From the NCBI RefSeq assembly GCF_900156415.1, contig NZ_FTNM01000002.1:930001-994000 (forward strand): DNA of 64,000 bases, read 5' to 3'. Position numbers and translations under genes: made by a program. Numbering within the stretch: position 1 is the first letter of the stretch; the number at the start of each line of letters is the position of its first letter. The DNA comes from Pontibacter lucknowensis. GTDB lineage: Bacteria > Bacteroidota > Bacteroidia > Cytophagales > Hymenobacteraceae. The notes under the pieces are model-generated. The model was not told the DNA's origin. It saw nothing but the letters and a program-made list of their open reading frames with translations, and made no database searches. Below, piece after piece: positions 37,275 to 47,101 of this stretch.

Positions 37275-37709
37275 ATGCAGGAAACAGCCGAAACAACCAC
37301 TTTACTGTGGCCATTGGTGGTCTATGGTGCCATCGTGCTCAGTCTGGTATTGCTGATACTGGGCTTATCGTATGTATTAGGCCAGCGCGGCAATGCCCGA
37401 GCAACCGGCGAACCTTACGAAGGCGGTATCATCAGTGCCGGCGGTGCCCGTATCCGATTCTCCTCTCAGTTTTACATGGTGGCCATGATGTTCGTGATTT
37501 TCGACGTCGAGACCATCTTTATTTTTTCTTGGGCCATCGCTTTCCCTGAGCTGGGTTGGTATGGCTATTTCGGTGTGCTCGTCTTTATTGTGATGCTGGT
37601 AGTGGTGCTGGTATACGAGTGGCGCAACGGCGCCCTGGACTTCGGCCCGGATGGCAAGAAGATACTGGCTGCCTATAAGCGTATGCTACGGGAGCTAAGT
37701 TTGAATTAA
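37275..37709 (+). CDS. nuoA: NADH-quinone oxidoreductase subunit A
   Basis: A 144-residue membrane subunit with three helices (about 12-35, 68-92 and 98-122). Conserved landmarks are the loop GEPYEGGIISAGGARIRFSSQFYMVAMMFVIFDVETIFIFSWA, in which the acidic IFDVE segment opens the second helix. It forms part of the quinone-chamber/arm junction of complex I. An AGGAGA ribosome site (37265-37270) precedes the ATG. Length is close to E. coli NuoA (147). Confidence 0.95.
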   Translation: MQETAETTTLLWPLVVYGAIVLSLVLLILGLSYVLGQRGNARATGEPYEGGIISAGGARIRFSSQFYMVAMMFVIFDVETIFIFSWAIAFPELGWYGYFGVLVFIVMLVVVLVYEWRNGALDFGPDGKKILAAYKRMLRELSLN

Positions 37710-37799
37710 CAGAGTAATCTTGCCGGAAGCTTTATATGAGACCTATATCGATACTTTTTCTAAAGCTTTTGATCAATGCTGTAACTAACACCCAACAAT

Positions 37800-38438
37800 A
37801 TGAAATGGTGGCTAAGCAAACCGGATGAACCTGCCAATGCTGTGACAGGCACCAGCTCCTACGAAGAGACAGTGCAGCAGAGCATCATGCTCACCACGCT
37901 GCAGGACCTGATTGCATGGGGCCGCAAGAACTCCATGTGGCCCTTTCACTTTGGGTTGAGCTGCTGCTTCGTGGAGATGGCCACCAGCATGACGCCTAAA
38001 TACGACGTAGCCCGTTTTGGTGCCGAGGTTATACGGGGTACGCCACGAGAAGCCGACGTGATGATTATTGCCGGCACCGTCTTCATTAAAATGGCCCCTA
38101 TCATCAAGCGACTGCACGAACAGATGATGGAGCCGAAATGGGTGATCTCGATGGGCTCCTGCGCCAACTCTGGCGGCATGTACGACATCTACAGTGTGGT
38201 GCAGGGTGTCGACAAATTTCTCCCAGTTGATGTGTATGTCCCCGGCTGCCCCCCAAGACCAGACGCCTTTATGGAGGGCTTGATGCTGCTGGCAGAGCGT
38301 GTTGGCCAGGAAAGAAGACCACTTAGCTGGACGATTGGGGAACAAGGCGTTATCCGGCCGGAGAAAATAGAGGTGAAAGAAAGAAAAAAAGAACGCTGGA
38401 GCCAGATGAATGAATTCCGGTCGCCGGATGAGCTATAG
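37800..38438 (+). CDS. nuoB: NADH-quinone oxidoreductase subunit B
   Basis: A 212-residue peripheral-arm subunit holding the terminal cluster N2. The ligands are the consecutive C55-C56 (GLSCCFVEM), C121 ([11 protein letters not shown]) and C150 ([10 protein letters not shown]). The end of the protein ([19 protein letters not shown]) resembles the E. coli NuoB tail. A 90-base gap follows nuoA. The stop codon TAG coincides with the first bases of a GAGTTTG-type repeat, and a 535-base repeat-rich spacer then separates it from nuoCD. Confidence 0.97.
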   Translation: MKWWLSKPDEPANAVTGTSSYEETVQQSIMLTTLQDLIAWGRKNSMWPFHFGLSCCFVEMATSMTPKYDVARFGAEVIRGTPREADVMIIAGTVFIKMAPIIKRLHEQMMEPKWVISMGSCANSGGMYDIYSVVQGVDKFLPVDVYVPGCPPRPDAFMEGLMLLAERVGQERRPLSWTIGEQGVIRPEKIEVKERKKERWSQMNEFRSPDEL

Positions 38439-38492
38439 AAGTTTAAGAGTTGGGGAGTTTGAGAGTTGGGGAGTTTGGGAGTTAGAGGGTTG
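38436..38492. repeat. GAGTTTG-type repeat starting at the nuoB stop codon
   Basis: From the TAG stop of nuoB, units AAGTTTAA, GAGTTGGG, GAGTTTGA, GAGTTGGG, GAGTTTGG and GAGTTAGA run to about 38492. The octamer period and the position at a stop codon match the copies at 30062 and 46168. Confidence 0.8.
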
Positions 38493-38560
38493 ATTGTCTG
38501 AATCTTTTTATAGGGCCCCTTCCCCAAGGATTTTCAGGATTTAAGGATTGACAGGATTCT

Positions 38561-38602
38561 CGTGCATGATTGACATCCCCCTGCTCCTCTCAAGAGGGGA
38601 AT
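38561..38602. repeat. CCCCCT-type dispersed repeat, copy 1
   Basis: CGTGCATGATTGACATCCCC followed by CTGCTCCTCTCAAGAGGGGA. It shares the order TGCAyGATTGwCAT, CyCCCTGC, then a C-rich/G-rich palindrome with 59335-59375 and, inverted, with 46442-46482. Confidence 0.7.
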
Positions 38603-38776
38603 TCCTGCAACTACCTACTTACAGGTTTAAACTTCGTTGCACACAAAACAGATCACTGGCAGGTATAGAAAGACATACATGCACGCTGGCAACGAAGCAA
38701 AAAAAGGCGCCCGGTGCACCACCGACGATTTTTTGTTTGAGCGGTCAGCGAGTTCAAAATCGTCTTGATTTTTTTG

Positions 38777-38806
38777 CTTACTTTTTTCATCAAGGAAAAA
38801 AGTAAG
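38777..38806. repeat. AT-rich perfect inverted repeat in a dispersed element
   Basis: CTTACTTTTTTC (38777-38788) and GAAAAAAGTAAG (38795-38806) are exact complements around ATCAAG. From memory, near-identical elements are scattered in many Cytophagales genomes. It may act as a hairpin in the operon transcript. Confidence 0.75.
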
Positions 38807-38973
38807 GCCCGCCCGGCCAGGGCAAAAGCCAGCTATGCAACCGCAAAGGCACTATACCTAAAAAGCCGCCGCTACGCTAGCAAGAAACAGAATAGGTATA
38901 AGTTTAAACTTAGCATAAAAGGAAAGAGAGTACATGAGTTAACCCTAACATCAACTTCTTACAGCCTCCTCCC

Positions 38974-40722
38974 ATGAACAACAACAGCGGCATACTGGAG
39001 CAACTCAAGTCGCGGTACGGCGAAGATACGTTCAAGCCTCAGACCACCAAGGATGACATCCTCACCCTCTGGCTTCCTGTGGACCATGTGCCGGAAGTGC
39101 TCAAATTCCTGAAGCACGACCTGCCACAGCCCTTCCTCCTCCTCTTCGACCTGACGGCCATTGACGAACGTACCCGCAAACCCGAGAACGGCCATATACC
39201 ATACAGCTTCACGCTCATTTACCACCTCTTTTCTTTTGAGCGCAATACCTTTATCCGACTGAAAGCCGGCCTCCGCGAAGACTTCCCGAAAGCCCCGAGC
39301 ATCAGCGGGCTCTGGCAAAACGCCAACTGGTACGAGCGCGAAGTATACGACATGTTCGGCATTCGCTTTGAGGGGCACCCCCACCTTTCCCGCATTCTCA
39401 TGCCGCGCACCTGGGTGGGCCATCCGCTCCGCAAAGAGCACCCGGCCCGCGCCACCGAGATGGGTCCTTTCCAATTGTATGACGACAAGATAGACCTTGA
39501 GCAATCGGCCCTGCAGTTCAAGCCCGAAGAATGGGGACTGGCACGGCAAAGCGACGACAGCGACTTCATGTTCCTCAACATCGGTCCGCAACACCCTGGC
39601 ACGCACGGTGTACTGCGCATTATTTTGCAGCTGGATGGTGAAGACATCGTGGACGCTATACCTGACATTGGCTTCCATCACCGCGGCGCTGAGAAAATGG
39701 GTGAGCGCCAGTCCTGGCATACCTATATCCCCTATACCGACCGGGTAGATTACCTCGGCGGCGTGATGAACAACCTCGCTTACCTGCAGGCAGTGGAGAA
39801 ACTCGCAGGTATAGAAGTGCCGGAGCGGGTAAAATATATCCGGGTGATGTTGTGCGAACTCTTCCGCATCGCCAGTCACCTCGTGTGGTACGGCACCTTT
39901 GCGCAGGACGTGGGGCAGCTCTCGCCAGTGTTCTACATGTTCACCGACCGTGAAAAGATATTTGACATCATCGAAGGCATATGCGGCGGACGTATGCACC
40001 CCAACTGGTTCCGCATCGGCGGCGTGGCGCAGGATCTGCCCAAGGGCTGGGAGCAGCTGGTGCAGCGCTTCATCGACTACTTCCCGAAACGCCTGAAAGA
40101 ATACGATGCGATGGTGATGAAGAACAGCCTCTTCAAAGCCCGCACAGTAGGCATTGGCATCTTCACGAAAGAAGAAGCCATTGAGTGGGGCGTGACCGGA
40201 CCGAACCTGCGTGCCTGTGGATTCGAGTGGGACTTCCGCAAAATGCGCCCTTACTCCGGCTATGAAATGTTCGACTTCGACGTGCCCACCGCCACCAACG
40301 GCGACTGCTACGACCGGGCTGTGGTGCGGGTAGCCGAAATGCGCCAGAGTCTGCGAATCATCGAGCAATGTGTGAAGAACATGCCGACCGGTCCATATAA
40401 GTCCGAGCACCCCATCACCACACCACCCATCAAGCAAAACACCATGCACGATATCGAGACGCTAATCACGCATTTTCTGGGCGTGACCTGGGGACCTGTC
40501 ATTCCGCCGGGAGAAGCCATGAGCTGCATCGAAGCAACCAAAGGAGCCAATGGATACTACTTGACCAGTGACGGGAACACTTCCCCTTACCGGGTACGGA
40601 TCCGCACTCCCTCGTTCCCCCACATGCAAATGCTCCCCTACATCACCCGCGGCTATACCGTAGCAGATTTGCTGTCGATACTCGGGGCGATGGATTATGT
40701 ATTGGCAGATATTGATAGATAA
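38974..40722 (+). CDS. nuoC: NADH-quinone oxidoreductase fused subunit C/D
   Basis: A 582-residue fusion, as in E. coli. The NuoC part (about 1-170) has [14 protein letters not shown] and [25 protein letters not shown]. The NuoD part (about 195-582) starts at [13 protein letters not shown] (H207 in the quinone pocket) and has [34 protein letters not shown] and a C-terminal [10 protein letters not shown]. NuoD provides most of the quinone-binding cavity together with NuoB. The gene begins after the long repeat spacer and is 11 bases upstream of nuoE. Confidence 0.97.
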   Translation: MNNNSGILEQLKSRYGEDTFKPQTTKDDILTLWLPVDHVPEVLKFLKHDLPQPFLLLFDLTAIDERTRKPENGHIPYSFTLIYHLFSFERNTFIRLKAGLREDFPKAPSISGLWQNANWYEREVYDMFGIRFEGHPHLSRILMPRTWVGHPLRKEHPARATEMGPFQLYDDKIDLEQSALQFKPEEWGLARQSDDSDFMFLNIGPQHPGTHGVLRIILQLDGEDIVDAIPDIGFHHRGAEKMGERQSWHTYIPYTDRVDYLGGVMNNLAYLQAVEKLAGIEVPERVKYIRVMLCELFRIASHLVWYGTFAQDVGQLSPVFYMFTDREKIFDIIEGICGGRMHPNWFRIGGVAQDLPKGWEQLVQRFIDYFPKRLKEYDAMVMKNSLFKARTVGIGIFTKEEAIEWGVTGPNLRACGFEWDFRKMRPYSGYEMFDFDVPTATNGDCYDRAVVRVAEMRQSLRIIEQCVKNMPTGPYKSEHPITTPPIKQNTMHDIETLITHFLGVTWGPVIPPGEAMSCIEATKGANGYYLTSDGNTSPYRVRIRTPSFPHMQMLPYITRGYTVADLLSILGAMDYVLADIDR

Positions 40723-40733
40723 ACAAACAACCT

Positions 40734-41198
40734 ATGCTGACCACCGAAGAAAAACACAAAATCGACCACGAAATCAGTATGGTGCCTTCACCGAAGAATG
40801 CGTGCATCGAAGCGCTGAAAATTGTGCAGCATAGCCATGGCTGGGTGTCGGACGAGAGTCTGAAAGATGTGGCGGACTATGTGGGGATGTCGCCGGCAGA
40901 GCTCGACAGTGTGGCTACGTTCTATAACCTGATCTTCCGCAGACCGGTGGGGCGGCATGTGATTCTGGTGTGCGACAGTATCAGTTGCTGGGTGATGGGC
41001 TACGAAAGTATTCGCGACCGCCTCACTGAAAAACTAAACATCAAATATGGCCAGACAACCGACGACGGCCGCTTTACCTTGCTACCCAACTGCTGCCTCG
41101 GCACCTGCGACCGTGCCCCTGCCCTGATGATTGACAACGACCTGTACCGTGACCTGACGGTTGACCAACTGGACGAGATTCTGGAAAAGTATACCTAA
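40734..41198 (+). CDS. nuoE: NADH-quinone oxidoreductase subunit E
   Basis: A 154-residue thioredoxin-fold subunit binding the off-path [2Fe-2S] cluster N1a through C80, C85, C121 and C125 (VCDSISC...LPNCCLGTC). It has an N-terminal helical bundle (about 8-60). The GRHVILVCDS and GQTTDDGRFTLLPNCCLGTCD segments are very close in wording to E. coli NuoE. It forms the NADH dehydrogenase module with NuoF and NuoG. Nineteen bases separate it from nuoF. Confidence 0.96.
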   Translation: MLTTEEKHKIDHEISMVPSPKNACIEALKIVQHSHGWVSDESLKDVADYVGMSPAELDSVATFYNLIFRRPVGRHVILVCDSISCWVMGYESIRDRLTEKLNIKYGQTTDDGRFTLLPNCCLGTCDRAPALMIDNDLYRDLTVDQLDEILEKYT

Positions 41199-41217
41199 AA
41201 CCCAAGCGGGCATACCC

Positions 41218-42519
41218 ATGGAGAAGCCCCTGACCCAACACATTGTCCCCGGACACGCACCGCTCTCGCTCAAAGAGTACGAGAAAGTGGGTGGCTATCA
41301 GTCCGTGCGCAAGATCCTAAAAGAGATGGCCCCTGCCGATGTGCAGAATCTGGTCAAGGCCTCCGACCTGCGGGGTCGCGGCGGTGCGGGCTTCAACACC
41401 GGCCTGAAGTGGAGCTTTGTGCCGATGGGACCCGAAGCGGCCAAGCCCAAATACCTTGTGGCCAACGCCGACGAGATGGAGCCCGGCACGTTCAAGGACC
41501 GCGTGCTTCTGGAAGGAAATCCGCACCAGCTGATAGAAGGGATGATTGTCGCGGCTTACGCCATCGACGCCAGCGTTTCCTACATCTTCATGCGCTGGGC
41601 CTACAAGGTGGCGGCACGGGAAATCATCAAGGCGCTCGACGAGGCTTACGCAGCGGGCTATCTGGGGGAGAATATCTTGGGTTCGGGCTTTAGTCTGGAC
41701 ATGCACCTGCACACCGGCGTGGGTCGCTATATGTGCGGCGAAGAAACCGCTTTGCTTAATGCCTTAGAAGGCAAACGGGCCAACCCACGCGCCAAGCCGC
41801 CTTTCCCGCAGGTGAGTGGTTTGTTTGGAAAGCCGACCATCGTGAACAACGTGGAGACGCTTTGCTGTCTGCCGCACATCATCAACAACGGGGCCGAGTG
41901 GTTCAAAGGCCTGAGCAAGACCGGAGACGCCGGCACCAAACTCTACGGTATCAGCGGCCGCGTGAAAACGCCCGGTTGCTGGGAACTGCCGATGGGCACC
42001 ACCATCCGCGAGCTGATTGAAGAGCACGGCGGTGGCATGCAGGACGGCTACCTGTTCAAGGGACTCTTGCCGGGCGGCGCTTCCACGGATTTTCTGGTGG
42101 AAGAGCACCTCGATTTGCCGATGGATTATACCGCCATACAGGCAGCCGGCAGTCGCATGGGTACAGGCACGATGATTATCCTCGACGACCAGACCTGCCC
42201 TGTGGGTTTCGTGCACAACCTGCAGCATTTCTTTGCGCAGGAGTCCTGCGGCTTCTGTACGCCTTGCCGCGAAGGACTGCCTTGGGTAGAGAAGATATTA
42301 CTCGCCATTGATAAAGGGGAAGGCAAACCCGAACACCTCCTCACACTCGACTTTCATACTAAATACCTCGGCCCCGGCAACACGTTTTGTGCCCTTGCCC
42401 CCGGCGCCATGGAACCTCTGCAGAGCGCCCTGAAATATTTCAGGGAGGATTTTGAACGACACATTCACGAACACCACTGTCCCTGGAGCAAAGCGAAAGT
42501 ATGGCAACCATCTATATAG
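41218..42519 (+). CDS. nuoF: NADH-quinone oxidoreductase subunit F (NADH- and FMN-binding)
   Basis: 433 residues from the ATG at 41218; an upstream in-frame start overlaps nuoE and adds nothing conserved. The NADH/FMN site is LRGRGGAGFNTGLKW, with NADEMEPGTFKDR and GRYMCGEETALLNALEGKRANPR. Cluster N3 is held by C344, C347 and C350 (ESCGFCTPC) and a later Cys in NTFCALAPGA. It accepts hydride from NADH at the tip of the peripheral arm. It overlaps nuoG by 19 bases, so the two are translationally coupled. Confidence 0.97.
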   Translation: MEKPLTQHIVPGHAPLSLKEYEKVGGYQSVRKILKEMAPADVQNLVKASDLRGRGGAGFNTGLKWSFVPMGPEAAKPKYLVANADEMEPGTFKDRVLLEGNPHQLIEGMIVAAYAIDASVSYIFMRWAYKVAAREIIKALDEAYAAGYLGENILGSGFSLDMHLHTGVGRYMCGEETALLNALEGKRANPRAKPPFPQVSGLFGKPTIVNNVETLCCLPHIINNGAEWFKGLSKTGDAGTKLYGISGRVKTPGCWELPMGTTIRELIEEHGGGMQDGYLFKGLLPGGASTDFLVEEHLDLPMDYTAIQAAGSRMGTGTMIILDDQTCPVGFVHNLQHFFAQESCGFCTPCREGLPWVEKILLAIDKGEGKPEHLLTLDFHTKYLGPGNTFCALAPGAMEPLQSALKYFREDFERHIHEHHCPWSKAKVWQPSI

Positions 42520-45236
42520 ACGACAAACCCTACGAAGTACCCACCGGCAAGAACCTCTTGGAAGCCTGCCTCACCCTCGGCAAGGACCTCCCCTACTTTT
42601 GCTGGCACCCGGCCATGGGCTCCATCGGCGCCTGCCGCCAGTGCGCCGTGAAGGTATACAAGGACGAAAACGACACCAAGGGCAAGCTCTTCATGTCGTG
42701 TATGGAACAGGTGCGCGACGGCATGCGCATTTCCATCGCCGACATGGAAGCCAAGGAGTTCCGGGCGCATGTGATTGGCTGGCTCATGACCAACCACCCG
42801 CACGACTGCGCCGTGTGCGACGAAGGCGGCTCCTGCCACCTGCAGGACATGACCGTGATGACCGGCCACAACTACCGGGCCTACCGCTTTGACAAGCGCA
42901 CCTACATCAACCAGTACCTCGGCCCGTTCATCAACCACGAAATGAACCGCTGCATACAGTGCTACCGCTGTGTGCGCTACTATAAAGACTATGCCGGCGG
43001 CAAAGACCTCGACGTGTTTGCCGCGCATAACCACCTGTACTTTGGTCGCCACGAAGAAGGCGTGCTCGAGAGCGAGTTCAGCGGCAATCTGGTGGAAGTC
43101 TGCCCGACGGGCGTGTTCACCGACAAGACCCTAAAACAGCACTATACCCGCAAGTGGGACCTGACCATGGCGCCCTCGGTGTGCCACCACTGCAGCCTCG
43201 GTTGCAATATTTCGGCAGGCGAGCGCTACGGCACCTTGCGCAACATCACCAACCGGTATAACGGCGAAGTGAACGGCTATTTCCTCTGCGACCGCGGCCG
43301 CTTTGGCTACGAGCACGTGAACCACGTCGGCCGAATCCGCAAGCCGCTGGTGCGGGCTCAACTGCCCGAAGCCACCGACAAGTATACCGCGCTGCAGGCA
43401 GCGGCCGCGGCTTTTCGGACCGGCAGCGTAATAGGCATTGGTTCGCCACGGGCTTCGCTGGAATCGAACTTCATGCTCAAGACCTTGGTCGGTGACGACA
43501 ACTTCCACCACGGCGTATCTGACACGGATCACGACCTGGTATGCCTGGCGCTGAAAATCCTGAAAGAAGGTGCCGCCCGCACGCCATCGCTTCGGGAAGT
43601 GGAACAGGCCGACGCCGTCTTCATACTCGGGGAAGATCTGATCAACACCGCGCCCATGCTGGCACTGGCTGTGCGGCAATCGGTGCGCAAGCAACCTGCA
43701 CTCGAGCATATCTCCAAAGCCAACATACCAGTCTGGCAGGACGCGGCCGTGCGGGAGCTGATGCAGGACGAAAAAGGCCCGATCTTCATCGCCACCATCC
43801 ACGACACCAAACTCGACGAAATTGCCACCCATACCTACAACGATTCCCCGGACGCCATCGCTCGGCTGGGTTTTGCCGTGGCGCACTTTATTCATGCGGA
43901 TTTCCCGGAGGTGCAGGGGCTGAACGAAGACGAACTACAGCTGGCGCGACAGATTGCCGATACCCTGATGGCAGCGAAAAAACCACTGGTAATTTCCGGC
44001 ACACACTGCGGCAGCGAACGGGTACTGATGGCTACGGCTAACATCACCAATGCGCTGGTGGCCAAAGAAAAAGAAGCGGGCATTGTGCTCACCCTGCCCG
44101 AGTGCAACAGCATGGGCCTCGCCAAGCTCGGCGGCCACAGACTGGAGTCGGCTTTCGAAGCGATTCTGAACGGCTATGCGGATACAGTCATCATCCTCGA
44201 AAACGACCTCTACCGACGCGCCAATGCCGGTATGGTGACCAACTTCCTGAAGACCGCCAAGAACGTCATTGTGCTCGACCACCTGCACAACGCCACCACT
44301 GAAGAAGCCGACATCTTACTTGCAGCCGGTACTTTCGCTGAAGCCGATGGCACGCTGATCAACAACGAAGGCAGGGCGCAGCGCTTCTTCCAAGTATACC
44401 CCACTGGTGAAGACCTGCAGGAAAGCTGGCGCTGGCTCGGGGAGCTGGGCACTTTGTTGGCCCACGACCGCATCAGTCACTGGCACGGCTTCGACGACAT
44501 CCTGCAGGCCATGGTGAAAGAACAGCCGGAACTGAAAGGTATAGAAGCCGTCGCGCCGGGCACCGATTTCCGCATTGCCGGACAGAAGATACCACGGGCA
44601 CCGCACCGTTTCAGCGGCCGTACCGCCATGCAGGCCAACATCAACGTGAGTGAACCCAAACCGCCGGTAGACCCCGACGCACCGCTCTCCTATACCATGG
44701 AAGGCTACCGCGGACAGCCACCATCATCCATCATTCCGTTCTTCTGGGCACCGGGCTGGAACTCGGCGCAGGCCACCAACAAGTACCAACAGGAAGTGGG
44801 CGGACACCTCAAAGGCGGCGACCCGGGTCTGCGCTTAATCAAGCCGAATACGAGCCATACCAAGCCTTTTACCCAGACCGTGCCGCAGAAATTCCAGCCG
44901 CTGGAAGGCCACCTGTACATGCTGCCGCTCCACCATATTTTCGGTTCCGAAGAACTCAGCATGCACTCGTCCCCTATCGTGGAGCGGGCACCAGAGCCTT
45001 ATGTGTTGCTCAACGAAGAAGACGCCATCCTGATGAAACTGCAGGTGGGCGAGAACCTGAGCTTCACCATCGACGGACAAGTCTACCAAGTGCCTGTGAA
45101 AATAAGTCCCTTGCTACGCAGCGGCACCGCGGGCCTACCTACCGGACTGCCGGGTATACCTTATGCTGAATTGCCTGCGTGGGCCATACTAAACCGAGAA
45201 CTCAAATGGAAACAGCAACCCCAAACTACTTACTGA
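42501..45236 (+). CDS. nuoG: NADH-quinone oxidoreductase subunit G
   Basis: A 911-residue iron-sulphur subunit, the long E. coli-like form (about 908). In order: ferredoxin-like N-terminus with [37 protein letters not shown] (His/Cys ligands); [17 protein letters not shown]; and [17 protein letters not shown] at the start of a molybdopterin-oxidoreductase-like domain, which lacks a working cofactor in complex I. The four-Cys CHHC...C group suggests the extra N7-type cluster found in the E. coli subgroup. The gene overlaps nuoF by 19 bases and nuoH by 31. Confidence 0.96.
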   Translation: MATIYIDDKPYEVPTGKNLLEACLTLGKDLPYFCWHPAMGSIGACRQCAVKVYKDENDTKGKLFMSCMEQVRDGMRISIADMEAKEFRAHVIGWLMTNHPHDCAVCDEGGSCHLQDMTVMTGHNYRAYRFDKRTYINQYLGPFINHEMNRCIQCYRCVRYYKDYAGGKDLDVFAAHNHLYFGRHEEGVLESEFSGNLVEVCPTGVFTDKTLKQHYTRKWDLTMAPSVCHHCSLGCNISAGERYGTLRNITNRYNGEVNGYFLCDRGRFGYEHVNHVGRIRKPLVRAQLPEATDKYTALQAAAAAFRTGSVIGIGSPRASLESNFMLKTLVGDDNFHHGVSDTDHDLVCLALKILKEGAARTPSLREVEQADAVFILGEDLINTAPMLALAVRQSVRKQPALEHISKANIPVWQDAAVRELMQDEKGPIFIATIHDTKLDEIATHTYNDSPDAIARLGFAVAHFIHADFPEVQGLNEDELQLARQIADTLMAAKKPLVISGTHCGSERVLMATANITNALVAKEKEAGIVLTLPECNSMGLAKLGGHRLESAFEAILNGYADTVIILENDLYRRANAGMVTNFLKTAKNVIVLDHLHNATTEEADILLAAGTFAEADGTLINNEGRAQRFFQVYPTGEDLQESWRWLGELGTLLAHDRISHWHGFDDILQAMVKEQPELKGIEAVAPGTDFRIAGQKIPRAPHRFSGRTAMQANINVSEPKPPVDPDAPLSYTMEGYRGQPPSSIIPFFWAPGWNSAQATNKYQQEVGGHLKGGDPGLRLIKPNTSHTKPFTQTVPQKFQPLEGHLYMLPLHHIFGSEELSMHSSPIVERAPEPYVLLNEEDAILMKLQVGENLSFTIDGQVYQVPVKISPLLRSGTAGLPTGLPGIPYAELPAWAILNRELKWKQQPQTTY

Positions 45237-46183
45237 TTATCGGCGGCGTGCTCTTCGTCATGCTCAACGTGGCGGCACTGCTTATCTGGGTCGAGCGACG
45301 CGGTCTGGCTTTGCTGCAGGACCGGTATGGACCCAACCGCGCAGGTCCCTTCGGCTTGCTGATTGTGGCCGCCGACTCCATCAAGCTGTTCTTCAAACAG
45401 GACTGGATTCCGCCTTTCGCCGACAAGCCCGTGTTCATTTTGGCCCCGGCCATTGTGGTGGTCACGGTGCTGATGTCCTTTGTGGTAATTCCCTTTGCGC
45501 CGGGCATTGTGGTGGCAGACCTGAACATCGGTTTGCTCTTCTTTCTGGCGATGTCCTCGATGGGCGCTTACAGTATCATCTTGGGTGGTTGGGCCTCGAA
45601 CAACAAGTACAGTTTGCTGGGCGCCATGCGCGGCGCGGCACAGATGATTTCCTACGAAGTATTCATGGGTCTCTCGCTGATGGGTGTGGTGTTGATGGCG
45701 GGCTCCTTCAACCTCAGCACCATTGTGGAAGCCCAGCGGGGCATGTGGTTCGTGGTGCCGCAAATCATTGGCTTCGTCATCTTCTTCATCGCAGGTATAG
45801 CCGAAACGCACCGCCTGCCTTTCGACGTGCCGGAAGCGGAAAGTGAACTGGTGGCAGGTTTCCACTCAGAGTACTCCGGCATGAAGTTCGGCATGTTCTT
45901 CATCGGCGAGTACATGGGCATCACGCTTATCTCCTGCATGATGGTGGTCCTGTTCTTCGGTGGTTGGCTCGGCCCGGATTTTCTGCCGCCTATAGTTTGG
46001 TTCATCCTCAAAACAGGATTTTTCCTGATGGTCTTTATCCTGTTGCGTGCCTCCATGCCGAGACCACGCTACGACCAGCTGATGGAGTATGGCTGGAAGT
46101 ATTTGTTGCCTTTGACCTTGCTGAATCTGGTGGTGACGGCGGGGGTGTTGTTGTGGTTGAATGATGGGTTTGAGGGAGTTTAG
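45206..46183 (+). CDS. nuoH: NADH-quinone oxidoreductase subunit H
   Basis: 325 residues, the same length as E. coli NuoH, using the ATG at 45206 (inside the 3' end of nuoG). About eight membrane helices. Conserved loops lining the quinone channel are [42 protein letters not shown] and [37 protein letters not shown]. The last codons (GFEGV) and the TAG stop are written by the start of a GAGTTTG-type repeat, as with nuoB. A 399-base repeat spacer follows. Confidence 0.96.
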   Translation: METATPNYLLIIGGVLFVMLNVAALLIWVERRGLALLQDRYGPNRAGPFGLLIVAADSIKLFFKQDWIPPFADKPVFILAPAIVVVTVLMSFVVIPFAPGIVVADLNIGLLFFLAMSSMGAYSIILGGWASNNKYSLLGAMRGAAQMISYEVFMGLSLMGVVLMAGSFNLSTIVEAQRGMWFVVPQIIGFVIFFIAGIAETHRLPFDVPEAESELVAGFHSEYSGMKFGMFFIGEYMGITLISCMMVVLFFGGWLGPDFLPPIVWFILKTGFFLMVFILLRASMPRPRYDQLMEYGWKYLLPLTLLNLVVTAGVLLWLNDGFEGV

Positions 46184-46221
46184 GAGTTGGGGAGTTTGAG
46201 AGTTAGAAAGTTGGGGAGTGG
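46168..46221. repeat. GAGTTTG-type repeat starting at the nuoH stop codon
   Basis: GGGTTTGA, GGGAGTTTAG, GAGTTGGG, GAGTTTGA, GAGTTAGA and AAGTTGGG run across the end of nuoH and its TAG stop (46181-46183) to about 46221. Same family as the runs at 30062, 30276 and 38436. Confidence 0.8.
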
Positions 46222-46236
46222 ATAACACGAGACTGT

Positions 46237-46248
46237 CCCCTTGAGGGG
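46237..46248. repeat. CCCCTTGAGGGG palindrome of the dispersed repeat family
   Basis: A 12-base palindrome (CCCCTTGAGGGG, one central mismatch), embedded in GACTGTCCCC TTGAGGGGAC CATAGGGGTG. It resembles the partner end of the repeat at 46486-46506, inverted. Confidence 0.55.
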
Positions 46249-46306
46249 ACCATAGGGGTGTAAAGCCAGTTGGGAAGTCTTTCATTAAGAGCTTACATCT
46301 CACACC

Positions 46307-46423
46307 CTCGCTCGCGTCCCGCGAGTGTGAGTTATCCAGTGGCGTCCCGCCACTTGTGCCGACAGGGACAAAATAAGCGGCCAGAGTCCGCCAAATAGCA
46401 CACACTCGCGGGACGCGAGCGAG
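46307..46423. repeat. REP-like cluster: three palindromes inside a perfect 23-base inverted repeat
   Basis: 46307-46329 is exactly complementary to 46401-46423. Each arm is itself a small hairpin (CTCGCG-TCC-CGCGAG; CTCGCG-GGA-CGCGAG). Between them AGTGGCG-TCC-CGCCACT (46338-46354) is a third perfect hairpin. All three share the core GCGTCCCGC or its inverse. The arrangement recalls REP/BIME elements. No RAYT transposase gene is visible. Confidence 0.85.
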
Positions 46424-46441
46424 AGCAAACACTAGAAAAAA

Positions 46442-46510
46442 GTCCCCCTTGGGGGCAGGGGGATGACAATCGAGCATGATGAACACCCCTATAACCCCCT
46501 CAAGGGGATT
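46442..46510. repeat. CCCCCTT-type dispersed repeat, long copy
   Basis: AGTCCCCCTTGGGGGCAGGG GGATGACAATCGAGCATGAT is the inverse of the 59335 and 38561 copies. It continues into ACCCCTATAACCCCCTCAAG GGG, a second C-rich/G-rich palindromic end. The whole may be one element with two palindromic ends. Confidence 0.7.
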
Positions 46511-46582
46511 ATTATGGAGAATACATTGACTATACCTTCAAAGGGGACAGTTGAAATAAAACGATAAACGAAAGGAGCACTT

Positions 46583-47098
46583 ATGTTTAGTTTATTGCGC
46601 AGTATGTGGCTTACGTTTCTGCATGCGTTTCACAAGCGGGAAACCATTCAGTATCCGGAGCAAAAGGCCATCCTCCCGACGCGTTGGCGGGGCCGCATTG
46701 TGTTGTCGCGCGACCCGGACGGGGGTGAGCGGTGCGTGGCCTGCAACCTCTGCGCCGCCGCCTGCCCCGTGGACTGCATTGCCTTGCAGGCCACAGAAGA
46801 TCCGACTGGCCGGCGCTATCCTGAGTTCTTCCGCATTAACTTTTCGCGCTGCATTTTCTGCGGTTTCTGCGAAGACGCCTGCCCGACTTACGCCATCCAG
46901 CTTATACCTGATTTTGAGATGGGTGAGTACAATCGCCAGAACCTTGTGTACGAGAAAGAGGACCTGCTCATCAACGGACAGGGCAAGTATCATGGCTACA
47001 ATTACTACAAGGTAGCGGGTCTAGCCATTGGCGGAAAAGGCAAGGGCGAAGCCGAGAACGAAGCCCCTCCTGTGGACATTAAAAGCTTAATCCCCTAG
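46583..47098 (+). CDS. nuoI: NADH-quinone oxidoreductase subunit I
   Basis: A 171-residue subunit with two [4Fe-4S] clusters (N6a and N6b). The motifs are C51-x2-C54-x2-C57-x3-C61-P and C90-x2-C93-x2-C96-x3-C100-P. The N-terminal helix ([23 protein letters not shown]) lies on the membrane. A Shine-Dalgarno AAAGGAG sits 6-12 bases before the ATG. It relays electrons from NuoG to NuoB. It is the first gene after the repeat spacer, followed after 3 bases by nuoJ. Confidence 0.97.
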   Translation: MFSLLRSMWLTFLHAFHKRETIQYPEQKAILPTRWRGRIVLSRDPDGGERCVACNLCAAACPVDCIALQATEDPTGRRYPEFFRINFSRCIFCGFCEDACPTYAIQLIPDFEMGEYNRQNLVYEKEDLLINGQGKYHGYNYYKVAGLAIGGKGKGEAENEAPPVDIKSLIP

Positions 47099-47101
47099 CC
47101 T

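Larger units (their letters stand above)
38439..38973. other. Repeat-filled spacer inside the nuo operon (nuoB-nuoCD)
   Basis: 535 bases without a credible gene. In order: the GAGTTTG-type run; a short AAGGATTTAAGGATTGACAG near-duplication (38525-38556); a copy of the CCCCCT dispersed repeat (38561-38602); a block about 38700-38820 with a 12-base perfect inverted repeat; and three GGTATA motifs (38662, 38857, 38893). Short open frames here are compositional. Whether a promoter for nuoCD onwards lies in this spacer is unknown. Confidence 0.75.
46184..46582. other. Repeat-filled spacer inside the nuo operon (nuoH-nuoI)
   Basis: 399 bases without a credible gene. In order: the GAGTTTG-type run; CCCCTTGAGGGG (46237-46248); the REP-like palindrome cluster (46307-46423); the long CCCCCTT repeat (46442-46510); and a good ribosome site GAAAGGAGCAC just before nuoI. 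A second promoter for nuoI-N could lie here but I see no clear box. Confidence 0.75.

Noticed and set aside
38548..38805. Open frame of 85 codons in the nuoB-nuoCD spacer
   Set aside because: It is made of dispersed repeats, and similar spurious peptides arise wherever these repeats occur. It has no ribosome site or conserved domain.
38959..40449. Antisense frame of 496 codons opposite nuoCD
   Set aside because: It is a shadow of the nuoCD codon pattern on the other strand. The sense strand encodes an unmistakable NuoCD with all motifs, and the antisense product is His/Val-rich without domains.
45179..45205. Earlier GTG start for nuoH
   Set aside because: It lies inside nuoG and adds nine residues without conservation. 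The ATG at 45206 gives exactly the family length.
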